Shown: positions 8,818 to 17,492 of the stretch, piece by piece
How positions within the stretch are numbered: the stretch's first letter is position 1
Layout of the letters: each line of letters begins with the position of its first letter
Source: Actinomadura sp. K4S16
GTDB taxonomy: Bacteria; Actinomycetota; Actinomycetes; Streptosporangiales; Streptosporangiaceae
NCBI RefSeq assembly: GCF_008327685.1
Contig: NZ_BDDE01000022.1
Coordinates: forward strand, 124,001-188,000
DNA: 64,000 bases
Direction: 5' to 3'
Position numbers and translations under genes: made by a program
Notes under the pieces: generated by a model
Told to the model about the DNA's origin: nothing
The model's database searches: none
The model's input: the letters and a program-made list of their open reading frames with translations, nothing else

Positions 8818-10187
8818 AGCTGGCCATTCTCGGCGGTGGCGGGTTCCGGGTGCCGTACGTGTACCAGGCCCTGCTGCGCGACCCCGGCTCCCCGCGCATC
8901 GAGGAGGTCTGGCTCCAGGACTCCGATCCCGGCCGCCTCGCGGGCATGGCCGCGGTCCTCGCGGCGCTCGCGGACGGCTTCGAGGACGCTCCCCGCGTGT
9001 TCACCAGCACCGGGCCGGACGAGGCGCTGGAGGGGGCCGACTTCGTCTTCTCCGCCGTCCGGGTGGGCGGCCTGCGGGGGCGGGTGTGCGACGAGCGCGT
9101 CGCGCTGGACCTGAACGTCCTCGGCCAGGAGACCACCGGCCCCGGCGGGATCGCCTACGGGCTGCGCACCATCCCCGTGATGCTCGACATCGCGCATCGC
9201 GTGAAGGCCCTCGCGCCGGACGCCTACGTCATCAACTTCACCAACCCCGCCGGGATGATCACCGAGGCGATGCAGGGCGTGCTCGGCGACCGGGTGCTCG
9301 GCATCTGCGACACCCCCTCGGGCCTCGGCATGCGGGTCGCCGCCGCGCTCGGCCTCGACCCGGACCGCGTCCAGATGGACTACGTCGGCCTGAACCACCT
9401 CGGCTGGATGCGCCGCGTCCTGCACGACGGCGTGGACGTCCTGCCCCGCCTGCTCGCCGACGACGACCTGCTCGGATCGCTGGAGGAGGGCGTGGTCTTC
9501 GGCCGCGAGTGGCTGCGCGACCTCGGTCTGATCCCCAACGAGTATCTCTACTACTACTACTTCAACCGGGAGGCGGTCCGCGCCACCCTGGACGCGCCGC
9601 AGACGCGCGGCGAGTTCCTGCTCAAGCAGCAGGAGGCGTTCTACGAGCGGATCGCGGCGGCCTCCGGCGGCGCGGCCATGGAGATGTGGCGCGAGACCGT
9701 CGCCTCCCGCAGCGCGAGCTACATGGCCGAGATGAAGGGCGCGCCGACCGGCGAGGCGCTCGACGACCACTCCGGGATCGACCCGGCCGACGAGGGCTAC
9801 GCCAGGGTCGCGCTGAACGTGATGGCCGCGATCAGCCGCGACGAGCCCGCCAGCATGATCCTCAACGTGCGGAACGGCTCGACCGTCGCCGCGCTCCCTC
9901 CGGACGCGGTCGTCGAGGTGCCCGTCACCGTCGACGCCGGCGGCGTCCACCCGCACCCCCTCGATCAGCCCGACCTGCACCAGGCCGGACTGATGCAGCA
10001 GGTCAAGGCCGTCGAGCGGCTGACCATCGGCGCGGCCGTGACCGGCTCGCGGACCGACGCCGCCAAGGCCTTCGCCCTGCACCCCCTGGTCGACTCGGCG
10101 CGGATCGGCCGGCAGCTGCTCGACGGCTACATCGACCGGATCCCCGAGGTCGCCGCCGTCTTCTCCCGTGAGGAGTCGTCGTCATGA
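8814..10187 (+). CDS. GH4 family glycosidase (6-phospho-beta-glucosidase-like)
   Basis: 457 residues, starting MKLAILGGGGFRVPYVYQAL, the NAD+-binding Rossmann motif of glycoside hydrolase family 4. Conserved pieces follow: VINFTNPAGMITEA (about 138), GICDTPSGLG with the metal-binding Cys (about 165) and GLNHLGW with the metal-binding His (about 194). GH4 enzymes use NAD+ and Mn2+ in a redox-elimination mechanism in the cytoplasm. The sequence looks closest to 6-phospho-beta-glucosidases. No PTS enzyme is encoded nearby; transport appears to be by ABC importer, so the phosphate may come from the adjacent PfkB kinase or the substrate may be unphosphorylated. ATGA overlaps join it to genes on both sides. 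Confidence 0.9.
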   Translation: MKLAILGGGGFRVPYVYQALLRDPGSPRIEEVWLQDSDPGRLAGMAAVLAALADGFEDAPRVFTSTGPDEALEGADFVFSAVRVGGLRGRVCDERVALDLNVLGQETTGPGGIAYGLRTIPVMLDIAHRVKALAPDAYVINFTNPAGMITEAMQGVLGDRVLGICDTPSGLGMRVAAALGLDPDRVQMDYVGLNHLGWMRRVLHDGVDVLPRLLADDDLLGSLEEGVVFGREWLRDLGLIPNEYLYYYYFNREAVRATLDAPQTRGEFLLKQQEAFYERIAAASGGAAMEMWRETVASRSASYMAEMKGAPTGEALDDHSGIDPADEGYARVALNVMAAISRDEPASMILNVRNGSTVAALPPDAVVEVPVTVDAGGVHPHPLDQPDLHQAGLMQQVKAVERLTIGAAVTGSRTDAAKAFALHPLVDSARIGRQLLDGYIDRIPEVAAVFSREESSS

Positions 10188-11380
10188 CAGTGGAAACCCT
10201 GGACGGCAGCCCGCCGGTGGACCGTCCGGCGCCCGGCGGCGCCGCGGCCCCGGGGCAGCCGCCCGAGCCGTCCATGGCCGACCCCTGCACCGAGCGCGTC
10301 CCGGCGGGCGCGCTGCTGCGCGGCGGCGAGGCACCCGGCCCCGCCCCCGAGCTGGACGTCTTCCTGAGCGGCCAGGTCTTCATGGACATGATCTTCACCG
10401 GGCTGCCGGGGCTGCCGCCGCCCGGGACCGAGGTGTTCACCGAGGGGCTCGGCTCGGCGCCAGGCGGCGCCGCCAACATCGCGGTGGCGATGAGCCGGCT
10501 CGGCCTGCGGGTCGGGCTCGCGGCCCCGTTCGGCGACGACATGTTCGGCTCCTACCTGTGGCGGACGCTCGCCGAGCAGGAGGGCATCGACCTCGGGCAC
10601 TCCCGCCGGATCAAAGGTTGGCCGACCCCGGTGACGGTGTCGCTGGCCTACGACTCCGACCGCAGCATGGTCACCTACGCCATGCCCCTGCCGGACCTCG
10701 ATCCGGGCGAGACGGGCGACGCGGAGGCGGTGCTCGGCTCCCCGCCGCCGGCCGCGCGCGCCTGCTTCATCGACATCGAGCATCCGGTGCCGGGCTGGGC
10801 GAAGGAGATGCGGCGGTCGGGCGCCGCGGTGTTCGCCGACATCGGCTGGGACGCCACCGAGACGTGGTCCAGCGAGGTCCTCGACCGGCTGGAGCACGTG
10901 GACGTGTTCCTGCCGAACGCGGTGGAGGCCATGGCCTACACCCGCACGAGCACGCCGGAGGACGCGGCCCGCGTCCTGTCCGAGCGGGTCCCCGTCGTCG
11001 TCGTGAAGCGCGGCGGCGCGGGCGCCATCGCGATCGACTCCGCGACGGGGGAGGTCGCCGAGACCGACGCGCTGCCGGTGCGGCCGCTCGACGCGACCGG
11101 CGCCGGCGACGTGTTCGGCGCCGGGTTCCTGTTCGGCACGCTCGCCGGGCTTCCGCTGCCGGAGCGGCTGCGCTTCGCCAACCTGTGCGCGGGCCTGTCG
11201 GTCCGGCACCGCAGCGGATCGCTCGGCGCGCCGTGCTGGGGGGAGATCGCCGCGTTCGGCGAGTCCGGCGAGGTGCCCGAGTCCGTCCTCGAACCGTACG
11301 CCTTCGTCGTGGACTTCATCCCCGACTCGGCGACCGACACCGTCGTCAGGGCCGAGCCCACCCTCCGGGCCGACCTCTAG
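10184..11380 (+). CDS. PfkB-family carbohydrate kinase
   Basis: 398 residues. A Pro/Ala-rich extension of about 60 residues precedes the first conserved strand (DVFLSGQVFMDM). GSAPGGAANIAVAMSRLGL is PfkB signature 1 and LDATGAGDVFGAGFLFG (about residues 303-319) is signature 2, with the catalytic Asp in GAGD. The family phosphorylates sugars or nucleosides in the cytoplasm. Start overlaps the GH4 stop as ATGA. Context suggests phosphorylation of the imported sugar or of the product released by GH4. An internal ATG near 10274 could be the start if the low-complexity tail is not translated. Confidence 0.88.
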   Translation: MTVETLDGSPPVDRPAPGGAAAPGQPPEPSMADPCTERVPAGALLRGGEAPGPAPELDVFLSGQVFMDMIFTGLPGLPPPGTEVFTEGLGSAPGGAANIAVAMSRLGLRVGLAAPFGDDMFGSYLWRTLAEQEGIDLGHSRRIKGWPTPVTVSLAYDSDRSMVTYAMPLPDLDPGETGDAEAVLGSPPPAARACFIDIEHPVPGWAKEMRRSGAAVFADIGWDATETWSSEVLDRLEHVDVFLPNAVEAMAYTRTSTPEDAARVLSERVPVVVVKRGGAGAIAIDSATGEVAETDALPVRPLDATGAGDVFGAGFLFGTLAGLPLPERLRFANLCAGLSVRHRSGSLGAPCWGEIAAFGESGEVPESVLEPYAFVVDFIPDSATDTVVRAEPTLRADL

Positions 11381-11403
11381 CGCGCCGTCCCCCGACCGGC
11401 GCG
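11381..11403 (+). terminator. hairpin after PfkB gene
   Basis: CGCGCCG, a 9-base loop and CGGCGCG follow the TAG stop directly. There is no U-tract, as usual in high-GC actinomycetes. It may be a partial terminator or processing site before the binding-protein gene. Confidence 0.4.
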
Positions 11404-11441
11404 CACACAGCAGTCCAGGAACGAGTAAGGGAGCCGCAGGA

Positions 11442-12800
11442 ATGCTGACACTGACGAGGCGAGGGGCGGCCGCGGCGGTCGCGGCCCTCGCGACCGTGCT
11501 CGCCGCGGCGTGCGCACCGGGCTCGTCCGGCGACGAGCCGGAGAGCAAGGCGCCCGCCGCGGTGAACACCGACGTGGCCAAGGCCGGGAACGTGACCCTG
11601 ACCGTCTGGGACCAGGAGGTCCAGGGCGGTCAGAAGAAGCAGATCGAGGAACTGAACAAGCGGTTCCAGGCCAAGTACCCCAACGTGAAGATCAACCGGG
11701 TGTCGCGGTCGTTCAGCGACCTGCAGAAGACGCTCCGGCTCGCGCTGTCGGGAAGCAACCCGCCCGACGTCGTCGAGGCCAACCAGGGCTACGGGTCCAT
11801 GGCGCAGTACGTCAAGGCCGGGATGCTCCTCCCGCTCGACTCCTACGACCAGGTCTACGGGTGGCGCAAGCGCTATCCGAAGGGCCTGACGGACCTGAAC
11901 AGCGTCACCAAGGACGGCAAGCTCATCGGGTCCGGCAACCTGTACGGCATCTCGCTGAACGGTGAGATCGTCGGCCTCTACTACAACAAGGAAAAGCTGG
12001 CGAAGCTCGGCGTCCAGCCGCCGAAGACCTGGGCGGAGTTCGACCAGGCGCTCGCCACGGCCAAGGGCAAGGGCGAGGTCCCGATCGCGTTCGGCAACCT
12101 GGAGAAGCTGCCCGCGATGCAGCTCTACGGCATCCTCCAGGACGGCGCGACCGACAAGGAGGCCGTCCGCAAGCTCGTGTTCGGCAGCGGCGGCTCCTGG
12201 ACGGACGCCCCGAACGTCCAGGCGGCGCAGAAGCTCGCCGACTGGTCGAAGAAGGGCTACCTCACCAAGGACGCCAACGCCGTCAAGTGGGACGACACCC
12301 CGGTGAACTTCGCCAAGGGCGACGGCGTGTTCATGTTCGGCGGCACGTGGTGGGCGTCCGAGCTGAACGACAAGATGAAGGACAAGGTCGGCTTCATGCT
12401 GCCGCCCGCGGCGCAGGCCGGCGCGCCGACGGCCACGATGGGCGGCGAGAGCCTGCCCTGGTCGATCACCTCGAAGAGCAAGAACCCGGACGTCGCCGCC
12501 GCCTACATCAACTTCATCACCTCCCCCGAGGCGATGGACGTCTCCGTCGAGACCGGCAACCTCCCGGCGCTCGCGGCGCCCTCCAAGCAGCCGGCCGAGC
12601 CGCTGCTGAAGGAGGTGTCGGCGGCCTGGGCCGAGCTGAGCAAGAACGACGGCATCACCCCCTACATCGACTACGCGACGCCGACCTTCGCCGACGCGTT
12701 CGGGGGGCCGCTCCAGGAGCTCGTCGCCGGACGCAAGCCCGCCGACGAGGTCATGAAGGCGGCGCAGGACGACTACTCCGCCTTCCAGAAGAAGAAGTAG
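11442..12800 (+). CDS. ABC sugar transporter, extracellular solute-binding lipoprotein
   Basis: 452 residues. The signal peptide ends in the lipobox LAAAC, with Cys about residue 25, so the protein is a membrane-anchored lipoprotein. The mature part starts with LTVWDQEVQGGQKKQIEELN and has the two-lobed cluster B/family 1 sugar-binding pattern (LNKRFQAKYPNVKI, DVVEANQGYGSMAQY, GLYYNKEKL, ATMGGESLPWSI). It captures an oligo- or disaccharide for the two permeases downstream. GGGAG precedes the ATG. The locus encodes no ATPase, so a shared MsiK-type ATPase elsewhere is assumed. Confidence 0.93.
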   Translation: MLTLTRRGAAAAVAALATVLAAACAPGSSGDEPESKAPAAVNTDVAKAGNVTLTVWDQEVQGGQKKQIEELNKRFQAKYPNVKINRVSRSFSDLQKTLRLALSGSNPPDVVEANQGYGSMAQYVKAGMLLPLDSYDQVYGWRKRYPKGLTDLNSVTKDGKLIGSGNLYGISLNGEIVGLYYNKEKLAKLGVQPPKTWAEFDQALATAKGKGEVPIAFGNLEKLPAMQLYGILQDGATDKEAVRKLVFGSGGSWTDAPNVQAAQKLADWSKKGYLTKDANAVKWDDTPVNFAKGDGVFMFGGTWWASELNDKMKDKVGFMLPPAAQAGAPTATMGGESLPWSITSKSKNPDVAAAYINFITSPEAMDVSVETGNLPALAAPSKQPAEPLLKEVSAAWAELSKNDGITPYIDYATPTFADAFGGPLQELVAGRKPADEVMKAAQDDYSAFQKKK

Positions 12801-12815
12801 GCGCCGGGCACGCAC

Positions 12816-12853
12816 GCCTCCGGCCGCGCCTCACCCGCGGCGCGGCCGGAGGC
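12816..12853 (+). terminator. strong hairpin between binding protein and permease genes
   Basis: A perfect 15-bp stem (left arm 12816-12830, right arm 12839-12853, 8-base loop) starts 15 bases after the stop codon. Hairpins here commonly attenuate read-through or protect the upstream mRNA, so the abundant binding protein is made in excess over the permeases. Confidence 0.6.
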
Positions 12854-12889
12854 GGGCGGCGCCGTGACGCACGACCAAGGAGCCCGCAC

Positions 12890-13861
12890 ATGACGACCGT
12901 CGCGCGGCGAAAGACCTCGAAGACCGGGCGCGAGGCCTCCGCCTCCCGGGCGGCGCGGCCGGAGGGCCGGTCCGCCTCCGTCCCTCCGGGGGAGCCCGGC
13001 CGGATCGGCTGGCTGTACGCCCTCCCGGCCCTGCTGGTCTACGGGATGTTCCTGCTCTGGCCGCTGGCGCGGGGAGCGCAGTTCTCCCTCTACCACTGGG
13101 ACGGCCTGGGCGAGGCGACGTGGGCGGGGTTCTCCAACTACACCGCCACCTGGTCGGACCCGTCGCTGCGCGGTGCGTTCGGGCACCTGCTCGTCCTCGT
13201 GCTCTTCTACTCCGTGCTGCCGTGCTGCATCGCGTTCGTGCTGGTCGGCGCCATGTCGCGGACGAAGATCCGCGGCCTGACGTTCTTCCGGACGGTGCTG
13301 TTCCTGCCGCAGGTCGTCGCGATGGTGGCGGTGGCCGTGGCATGGCGGTGGGTGTACTCCACCGACGGGCCGGTCAACACCGTCCTCGGCTGGCTGCACG
13401 CCCTCGGCCTCCCGGACTGGCGGCACGGCTGGCTCGGCGACTTCACCTTCGCGCTGCCCGCGATCGGGGTCGTCGGGACGTGGGTCGGGATCGGCCTGGC
13501 GATGGTGCTGTTCCTCGCCGGGGTGCAGAAGATCCCGCGGGAGCTGTACGAGGCCGCGCGGATCGACGGCGCCGGGGCCGTCCGGGAGTTCCTCGCCGTC
13601 ACCCTGCCGGGGCTGCGGCGCGAGCTGGCGGTGGCCCTCACCCTGACCACCATCATGGCGGTCCGCAACTTCGACCTCATCTACATGGCCACCTCGGGCG
13701 GGCCCGGCGACGCGACGAAGGTCCCCGCCTACGAGGTCTACAACCGCACGTTCAACACCGGTGAGGTCGGCCTCGGCTGCGCGATCGGCGTCACGCTGGC
13801 GGTGCTGGCGTTCGCCGTCACGGCCGGCGTCCGCCGCCTCGTGGAAGGGAAGGGCGCATGA
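12890..13861 (+). CDS. ABC sugar transporter permease (MalF-like)
   Basis: 323 residues from ATG 12890, with AAGGAG 7 bases upstream. A charged tail of about 40 residues precedes the first membrane segment (WLYALPALLVYGMFLLWPL). About six membrane segments follow, and the cytoplasmic EAA loop reads ELYEAARIDGAGAVREFLAV, the coupling helix that docks the ATPase. The sequence TFFRTVLFLPQVVAMVAVAV is typical of carbohydrate CUT1 permeases. It overlaps the next permease by ATGA and should form a heterodimer with it. Confidence 0.92.
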   Translation: MTTVARRKTSKTGREASASRAARPEGRSASVPPGEPGRIGWLYALPALLVYGMFLLWPLARGAQFSLYHWDGLGEATWAGFSNYTATWSDPSLRGAFGHLLVLVLFYSVLPCCIAFVLVGAMSRTKIRGLTFFRTVLFLPQVVAMVAVAVAWRWVYSTDGPVNTVLGWLHALGLPDWRHGWLGDFTFALPAIGVVGTWVGIGLAMVLFLAGVQKIPRELYEAARIDGAGAVREFLAVTLPGLRRELAVALTLTTIMAVRNFDLIYMATSGGPGDATKVPAYEVYNRTFNTGEVGLGCAIGVTLAVLAFAVTAGVRRLVEGKGA

Positions 13862-14649
13862 ACGTCCGGGCGGAACGGTTCGCCAACCACGCGATCCTGG
13901 TCCTCTTCTCGGTCATCGCGGTGTTCCCCATGATCGGGATCGTCGCGCAGGCGCTCCAGCTGCCGCACGCGGACCTGTCCACCTTCGGCACCGCGTGGCG
14001 CGAGGGGCACTTCGCGACCTACCTGCGGAACAGTGTCATCGTCACCGCCGTCACCGTCGTCGCGGCCGGGGTGCTGTCGATCATGGCGGGGTACGCGCTC
14101 GGCACCATGCGGTTCCGCGGCTCCGGCGCGCTGTTCCTGGTGTTCGTCGCCGGGCTGACCATCCCGACCGAGGCCATCGTCGTGCCGCTGTACTTCGACC
14201 TGCGCTCGGCCGGGCTCGACAACACCTACGCCGGCCTCATCCTCCCGCAGGTGGCCATGTCGGTGGCCTTCGGCACGTTCTGGATGCGCGCCTACTTCCG
14301 CAGCGTCCCGCGCTCGCTGCTGGAGGCCGCGCGCATCGACGGCGCGTCCAGCTGGACGACGCTGTGGCGCGTGCTGGTGCCGGTCGGCCGCCCGGCCATC
14401 CTCACCATGCTGCTGCTCACCACCATGTGGACCTGGAACGAGTTCCTGCTCCCGCTGGTGATCGTCAACTCCGACGAGGCGCTGCGCACCGCACCGCTCG
14501 GGCTGTCCTTCTTCCAGGGCACCCACAAGACCGACTACTCGCTGCTCATGGCGGGCGCGCTGATCATCGCCGCGCCCATCGTGATCGTCTATGTCTTCCT
14601 GCAGCGCCAGTTCATCGCAGGAATGCTCTCGGGGGCCATCAAGGAGTAG
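13858..14649 (+). CDS. ABC sugar transporter permease (MalG-like)
   Basis: 263 residues with six membrane segments. The EAA loop is SLLEAARIDGASSWTTLWRV, and the segment LTMLLLTTMWTWNEFLLPL is typical of MalG-like CUT1 permeases. It starts inside the stop of the previous permease (ATGA), so it is translationally coupled. It partners the preceding MalF-like protein and the lipoprotein at 11442. Confidence 0.92.
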   Translation: MNVRAERFANHAILVLFSVIAVFPMIGIVAQALQLPHADLSTFGTAWREGHFATYLRNSVIVTAVTVVAAGVLSIMAGYALGTMRFRGSGALFLVFVAGLTIPTEAIVVPLYFDLRSAGLDNTYAGLILPQVAMSVAFGTFWMRAYFRSVPRSLLEAARIDGASSWTTLWRVLVPVGRPAILTMLLLTTMWTWNEFLLPLVIVNSDEALRTAPLGLSFFQGTHKTDYSLLMAGALIIAAPIVIVYVFLQRQFIAGMLSGAIKE

Positions 14650-14668
14650 GGAAAGAACAGGAGAGTTC

Positions 14669-17359
14669 ATGCGAAGACTCGCCCTACCCGCAGTCCTGTC
14701 CGCCGCACTCGCGGCCATGTCCGTCGCCTTCACGGCCCCGCCCGCACAGGCGGCCGGCCCCGGCGGCACCGATTCGTCCGATGGCCGGCTCGACGTCCTG
14801 TTCGTCGGGGCGCACCCCGACGACGAGGCCGGCGCGCTGTCGACCCTCGGCCAGTGGAACGAGTACGACAAGGCGAAGGTCGGCGTCCTCACCGTCACCC
14901 GCGGCGAGGGCGGCGGCAACGCCTCCGGCACCGAGGAGGGCCCGGCGCTCGGGCTGCTCCGCGAGAACGAGGAGCGCCGCGCCGTCGGCAAGGCCGGCGT
15001 CACCGACATCCACTACCTGGACAAGGTCGACTTCTACTACACGGTGAGCACCCCGCTCACCGCCGAGACCTGGGACCACGACAAGAGCCTGGAGAAGGTC
15101 GTCCGGCTCGTCCGCGAAACGCGGCCCAAGGTGATCGTCACCATGGTCCCCGCGCCCCTCCCGGGCCAGCACGGCAACCACCAGCAGGCCGCGCGGCTCG
15201 CGACCGAGGCCTACTTCGCCGCCGCCGACCCGAAGGCCTACCCCGCGCAGCTGAGCCGCGAGGGGCTGAGCACCTGGGCGCCGGGACGCCTGTTCCAGAC
15301 CGGCGGAGCGTCGGGGCCCGCCGGCTCCGGCTGCGCTGCCCAGGGGACGCCGTCCGCCGCGGCGTCGCTCACCTACGGGGTGTGGGGAGGCCGCGCGTCC
15401 GCGCGCAACGGGGGCAGGACGTGGGCGCAGGTGGAGCGCGAGGCCCAGCGGACGTACGTCAGCCAGGGCTGGGGCGGCTTCCCGGACGTCCCGTCCGACC
15501 CGGCCCAGATCGGGTGCGACTACTACCGGCAGATCCACAGCCGGGTCCCGTTCACGCTCGGGAACACCGACCCGGCCGCGATGCTGGAGGGCGCGCTGAT
15601 GCCCGCCAAGGGCGGCCTCCCGCTCGGCAGCCGCTTCTCGCTGACGACGGACGCGTTCGGCGTCACCGCGGGGCGGTCCTTCAAGGTGACCGCGCACGCG
15701 AGCTCGCCGAAGCGGCTGGGGGCGGCGAAGGCGACGCTCTCGGTGCCGGCCGGTTGGAACGTGACAGGCTCCGGTGACCTGGGGTCGGTCGGCCAGGACG
15801 AGCGGACGGCGACCTTCACCGTCACGCCGCCGTCCGGCGTCAAGGCCGGCCGCGCGCAGCTCTCGGCGACACTGTCCGCCGGGGCCGCCAAGGGCCAGAC
15901 CGCCACGTCGGTGGAGGTCCGGCCCGCCGTCACCGGCGTGCTGGAGCCGCTGCCCCGCGTGTCGGACTTCGACACCTGGGCGGACAAGACGGGCGTCCCG
16001 GCATTGACCGGGCAGGTGAAGCGGGTGCTCACGCTGGCGTCCGGCGCGTCCCGCCAGGTGCGCGTGGACCTGTCCAACACGACCGCCTCGGCGCAGACCG
16101 GCACGGTCAAGCTGGGGCTCCCCGCGGGCTTCACCGCCGACGCCGCGTCCAAGCCCTACACCCTCGACGCGGGCAAGACCGGTTCGGCCGTCTTCACCGT
16201 CACCAACACCGACACGTCGCTGCCCACCTCCAACGAGGGCGGCAACGGCGGCGACTACGACCTGACCATCACCACGACCTCCTCCTCGGGCGAGGACGAC
16301 GTCCAGAACGGAGCCCTGGAGCTGGTCCCCACGGCCGAGCTCCCGAAGGCGGCGACCGCTCCCGCGGTCGACGGCAAGGAGTCGCCCGGCGAGTACCCGG
16401 GGCCCGAGCTGAACCTGTCCCGGCGCTGGGAGGGGTCGGCGTGCGAGTCCGCCGACGACTGCTCGGCCACCGGCAAGGTCACCTGGACCGACAAGGCGCT
16501 TCACGTGCTGGTCAAGGTCCGCGACGACAAGCAGGGCACGGTCCTCGGCGCCGACGACTGCAAGCGGCACTGGCGCACCGACTCGGTCGAGATCGGAATC
16601 GACCCGCGCGGCGACTCGGAGAACACCTCCACCACGTTCAAGACCGGCATCTTCCCCAAGATGTCGGACGGGAAGCCGTGCTTCGAGCGCGACGCGGACG
16701 CGCGCCAGGGCCCGGGTGAGGAGACCGCGCCCGGCATGCGGGTCGCCTCCACGGTCGCCGACCCCTACGACGGGTACGTCATCGAGGCGGAGATCCCCTT
16801 CACGGCGCTGCCGACCGCGGTGGACCCGCGGCGCATGGGCCTGAACGTCTTCGTCTACGACTCTGACACCCAGGACAAGACCGGCCAGACCCGGATCGGC
16901 TGGTCGACCTGGAACGGCGTCCAGGGCGACCCGTACCGGTGGGGCCTCGTGTCCCTGCCCGGCCACACCCCGCCGGCGGGGATGCCGACCACGCCTCCGC
17001 CGCCGGTCATGCCGACGGACGCGACCCGGTCGGTGAACGCCCCCGAGTCGATCATCCAGGCGGTGCGCACGGGCGTCCCGCTGGCCGCGGGGCCCGCGGC
17101 GCCGCGCTCGGACACCGCGAGCATCGCCGGGCGGCCGTCGGTCTCCGGCGGCTCGACCACCGTCAAGCTGTTCGCGACGGGGCCCGGCACCGCGCACGTC
17201 CACGTGTGGGACGGCAAGCTGCTCGGCACGAAGGAGGTCGAGATCCGCAAGGCCGGGCTCACCACCGTGACCGTGCCGGGCGCATCCGGCACCCTCACGA
17301 TGGCCTTCGAGGCCGCGAAGGGAGGGACGGCGAGCGGCGCCGTCCGCCTGACGGGCTGA
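14669..17359 (+). CDS. secreted PIG-L family deacetylase with C-terminal sugar-binding-like domain
   Basis: 896 residues from ATG 14669 (GGAGA upstream). A Sec signal peptide ends near AQAAG (about residue 28). The PIG-L/LmbE domain starts LDVLFVGAHPDDEAGAL, with the zinc motif AHPDDE at about 49-54 and GQHGNHQQAAR supplying the second His. A region at about 330-420 (RSFKVTAHASSP) and one at about 450-550 look like NEW3-type beta-sandwiches. At about 565-770, SPGEYPGPELNLSRRW and VLVKVRDDKQG resemble CBM9/DOMON-like sugar-binding domains. PIG-L enzymes remove N-acetyl groups from GlcNAc-type sugars. Placement 19 bases after the permease suggests extracellular trimming before import (inference). 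Confidence 0.85.
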   Translation: MRRLALPAVLSAALAAMSVAFTAPPAQAAGPGGTDSSDGRLDVLFVGAHPDDEAGALSTLGQWNEYDKAKVGVLTVTRGEGGGNASGTEEGPALGLLRENEERRAVGKAGVTDIHYLDKVDFYYTVSTPLTAETWDHDKSLEKVVRLVRETRPKVIVTMVPAPLPGQHGNHQQAARLATEAYFAAADPKAYPAQLSREGLSTWAPGRLFQTGGASGPAGSGCAAQGTPSAAASLTYGVWGGRASARNGGRTWAQVEREAQRTYVSQGWGGFPDVPSDPAQIGCDYYRQIHSRVPFTLGNTDPAAMLEGALMPAKGGLPLGSRFSLTTDAFGVTAGRSFKVTAHASSPKRLGAAKATLSVPAGWNVTGSGDLGSVGQDERTATFTVTPPSGVKAGRAQLSATLSAGAAKGQTATSVEVRPAVTGVLEPLPRVSDFDTWADKTGVPALTGQVKRVLTLASGASRQVRVDLSNTTASAQTGTVKLGLPAGFTADAASKPYTLDAGKTGSAVFTVTNTDTSLPTSNEGGNGGDYDLTITTTSSSGEDDVQNGALELVPTAELPKAATAPAVDGKESPGEYPGPELNLSRRWEGSACESADDCSATGKVTWTDKALHVLVKVRDDKQGTVLGADDCKRHWRTDSVEIGIDPRGDSENTSTTFKTGIFPKMSDGKPCFERDADARQGPGEETAPGMRVASTVADPYDGYVIEAEIPFTALPTAVDPRRMGLNVFVYDSDTQDKTGQTRIGWSTWNGVQGDPYRWGLVSLPGHTPPAGMPTTPPPPVMPTDATRSVNAPESIIQAVRTGVPLAAGPAAPRSDTASIAGRPSVSGGSTTVKLFATGPGTAHVHVWDGKLLGTKEVEIRKAGLTTVTVPGASGTLTMAFEAAKGGTASGAVRLTG

Positions 17360-17366
17360 GGTGACA

Positions 17367-17407
17367 CCGCCGGGCCGGGGGAGCGGATCCGCCCCCCGGC
17401 CCGGCGG
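17367..17407 (+). terminator. strong hairpin terminator of sugar locus
   Basis: A perfect 15-bp GC stem (17367-17381 with 17393-17407) encloses a loop that is itself the palindrome GCGGATCCGC. It lies 7 bases after the deacetylase stop and marks the operon end. Confidence 0.75.
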
Positions 17408-17492
17408 CATTTCCACCGGGCCGCGTTGAACTCCGTCCCGCCGGGGCGCGTACCCCCACGCGTAGATTGACACCCCGGAACCGGGAGGGTTC

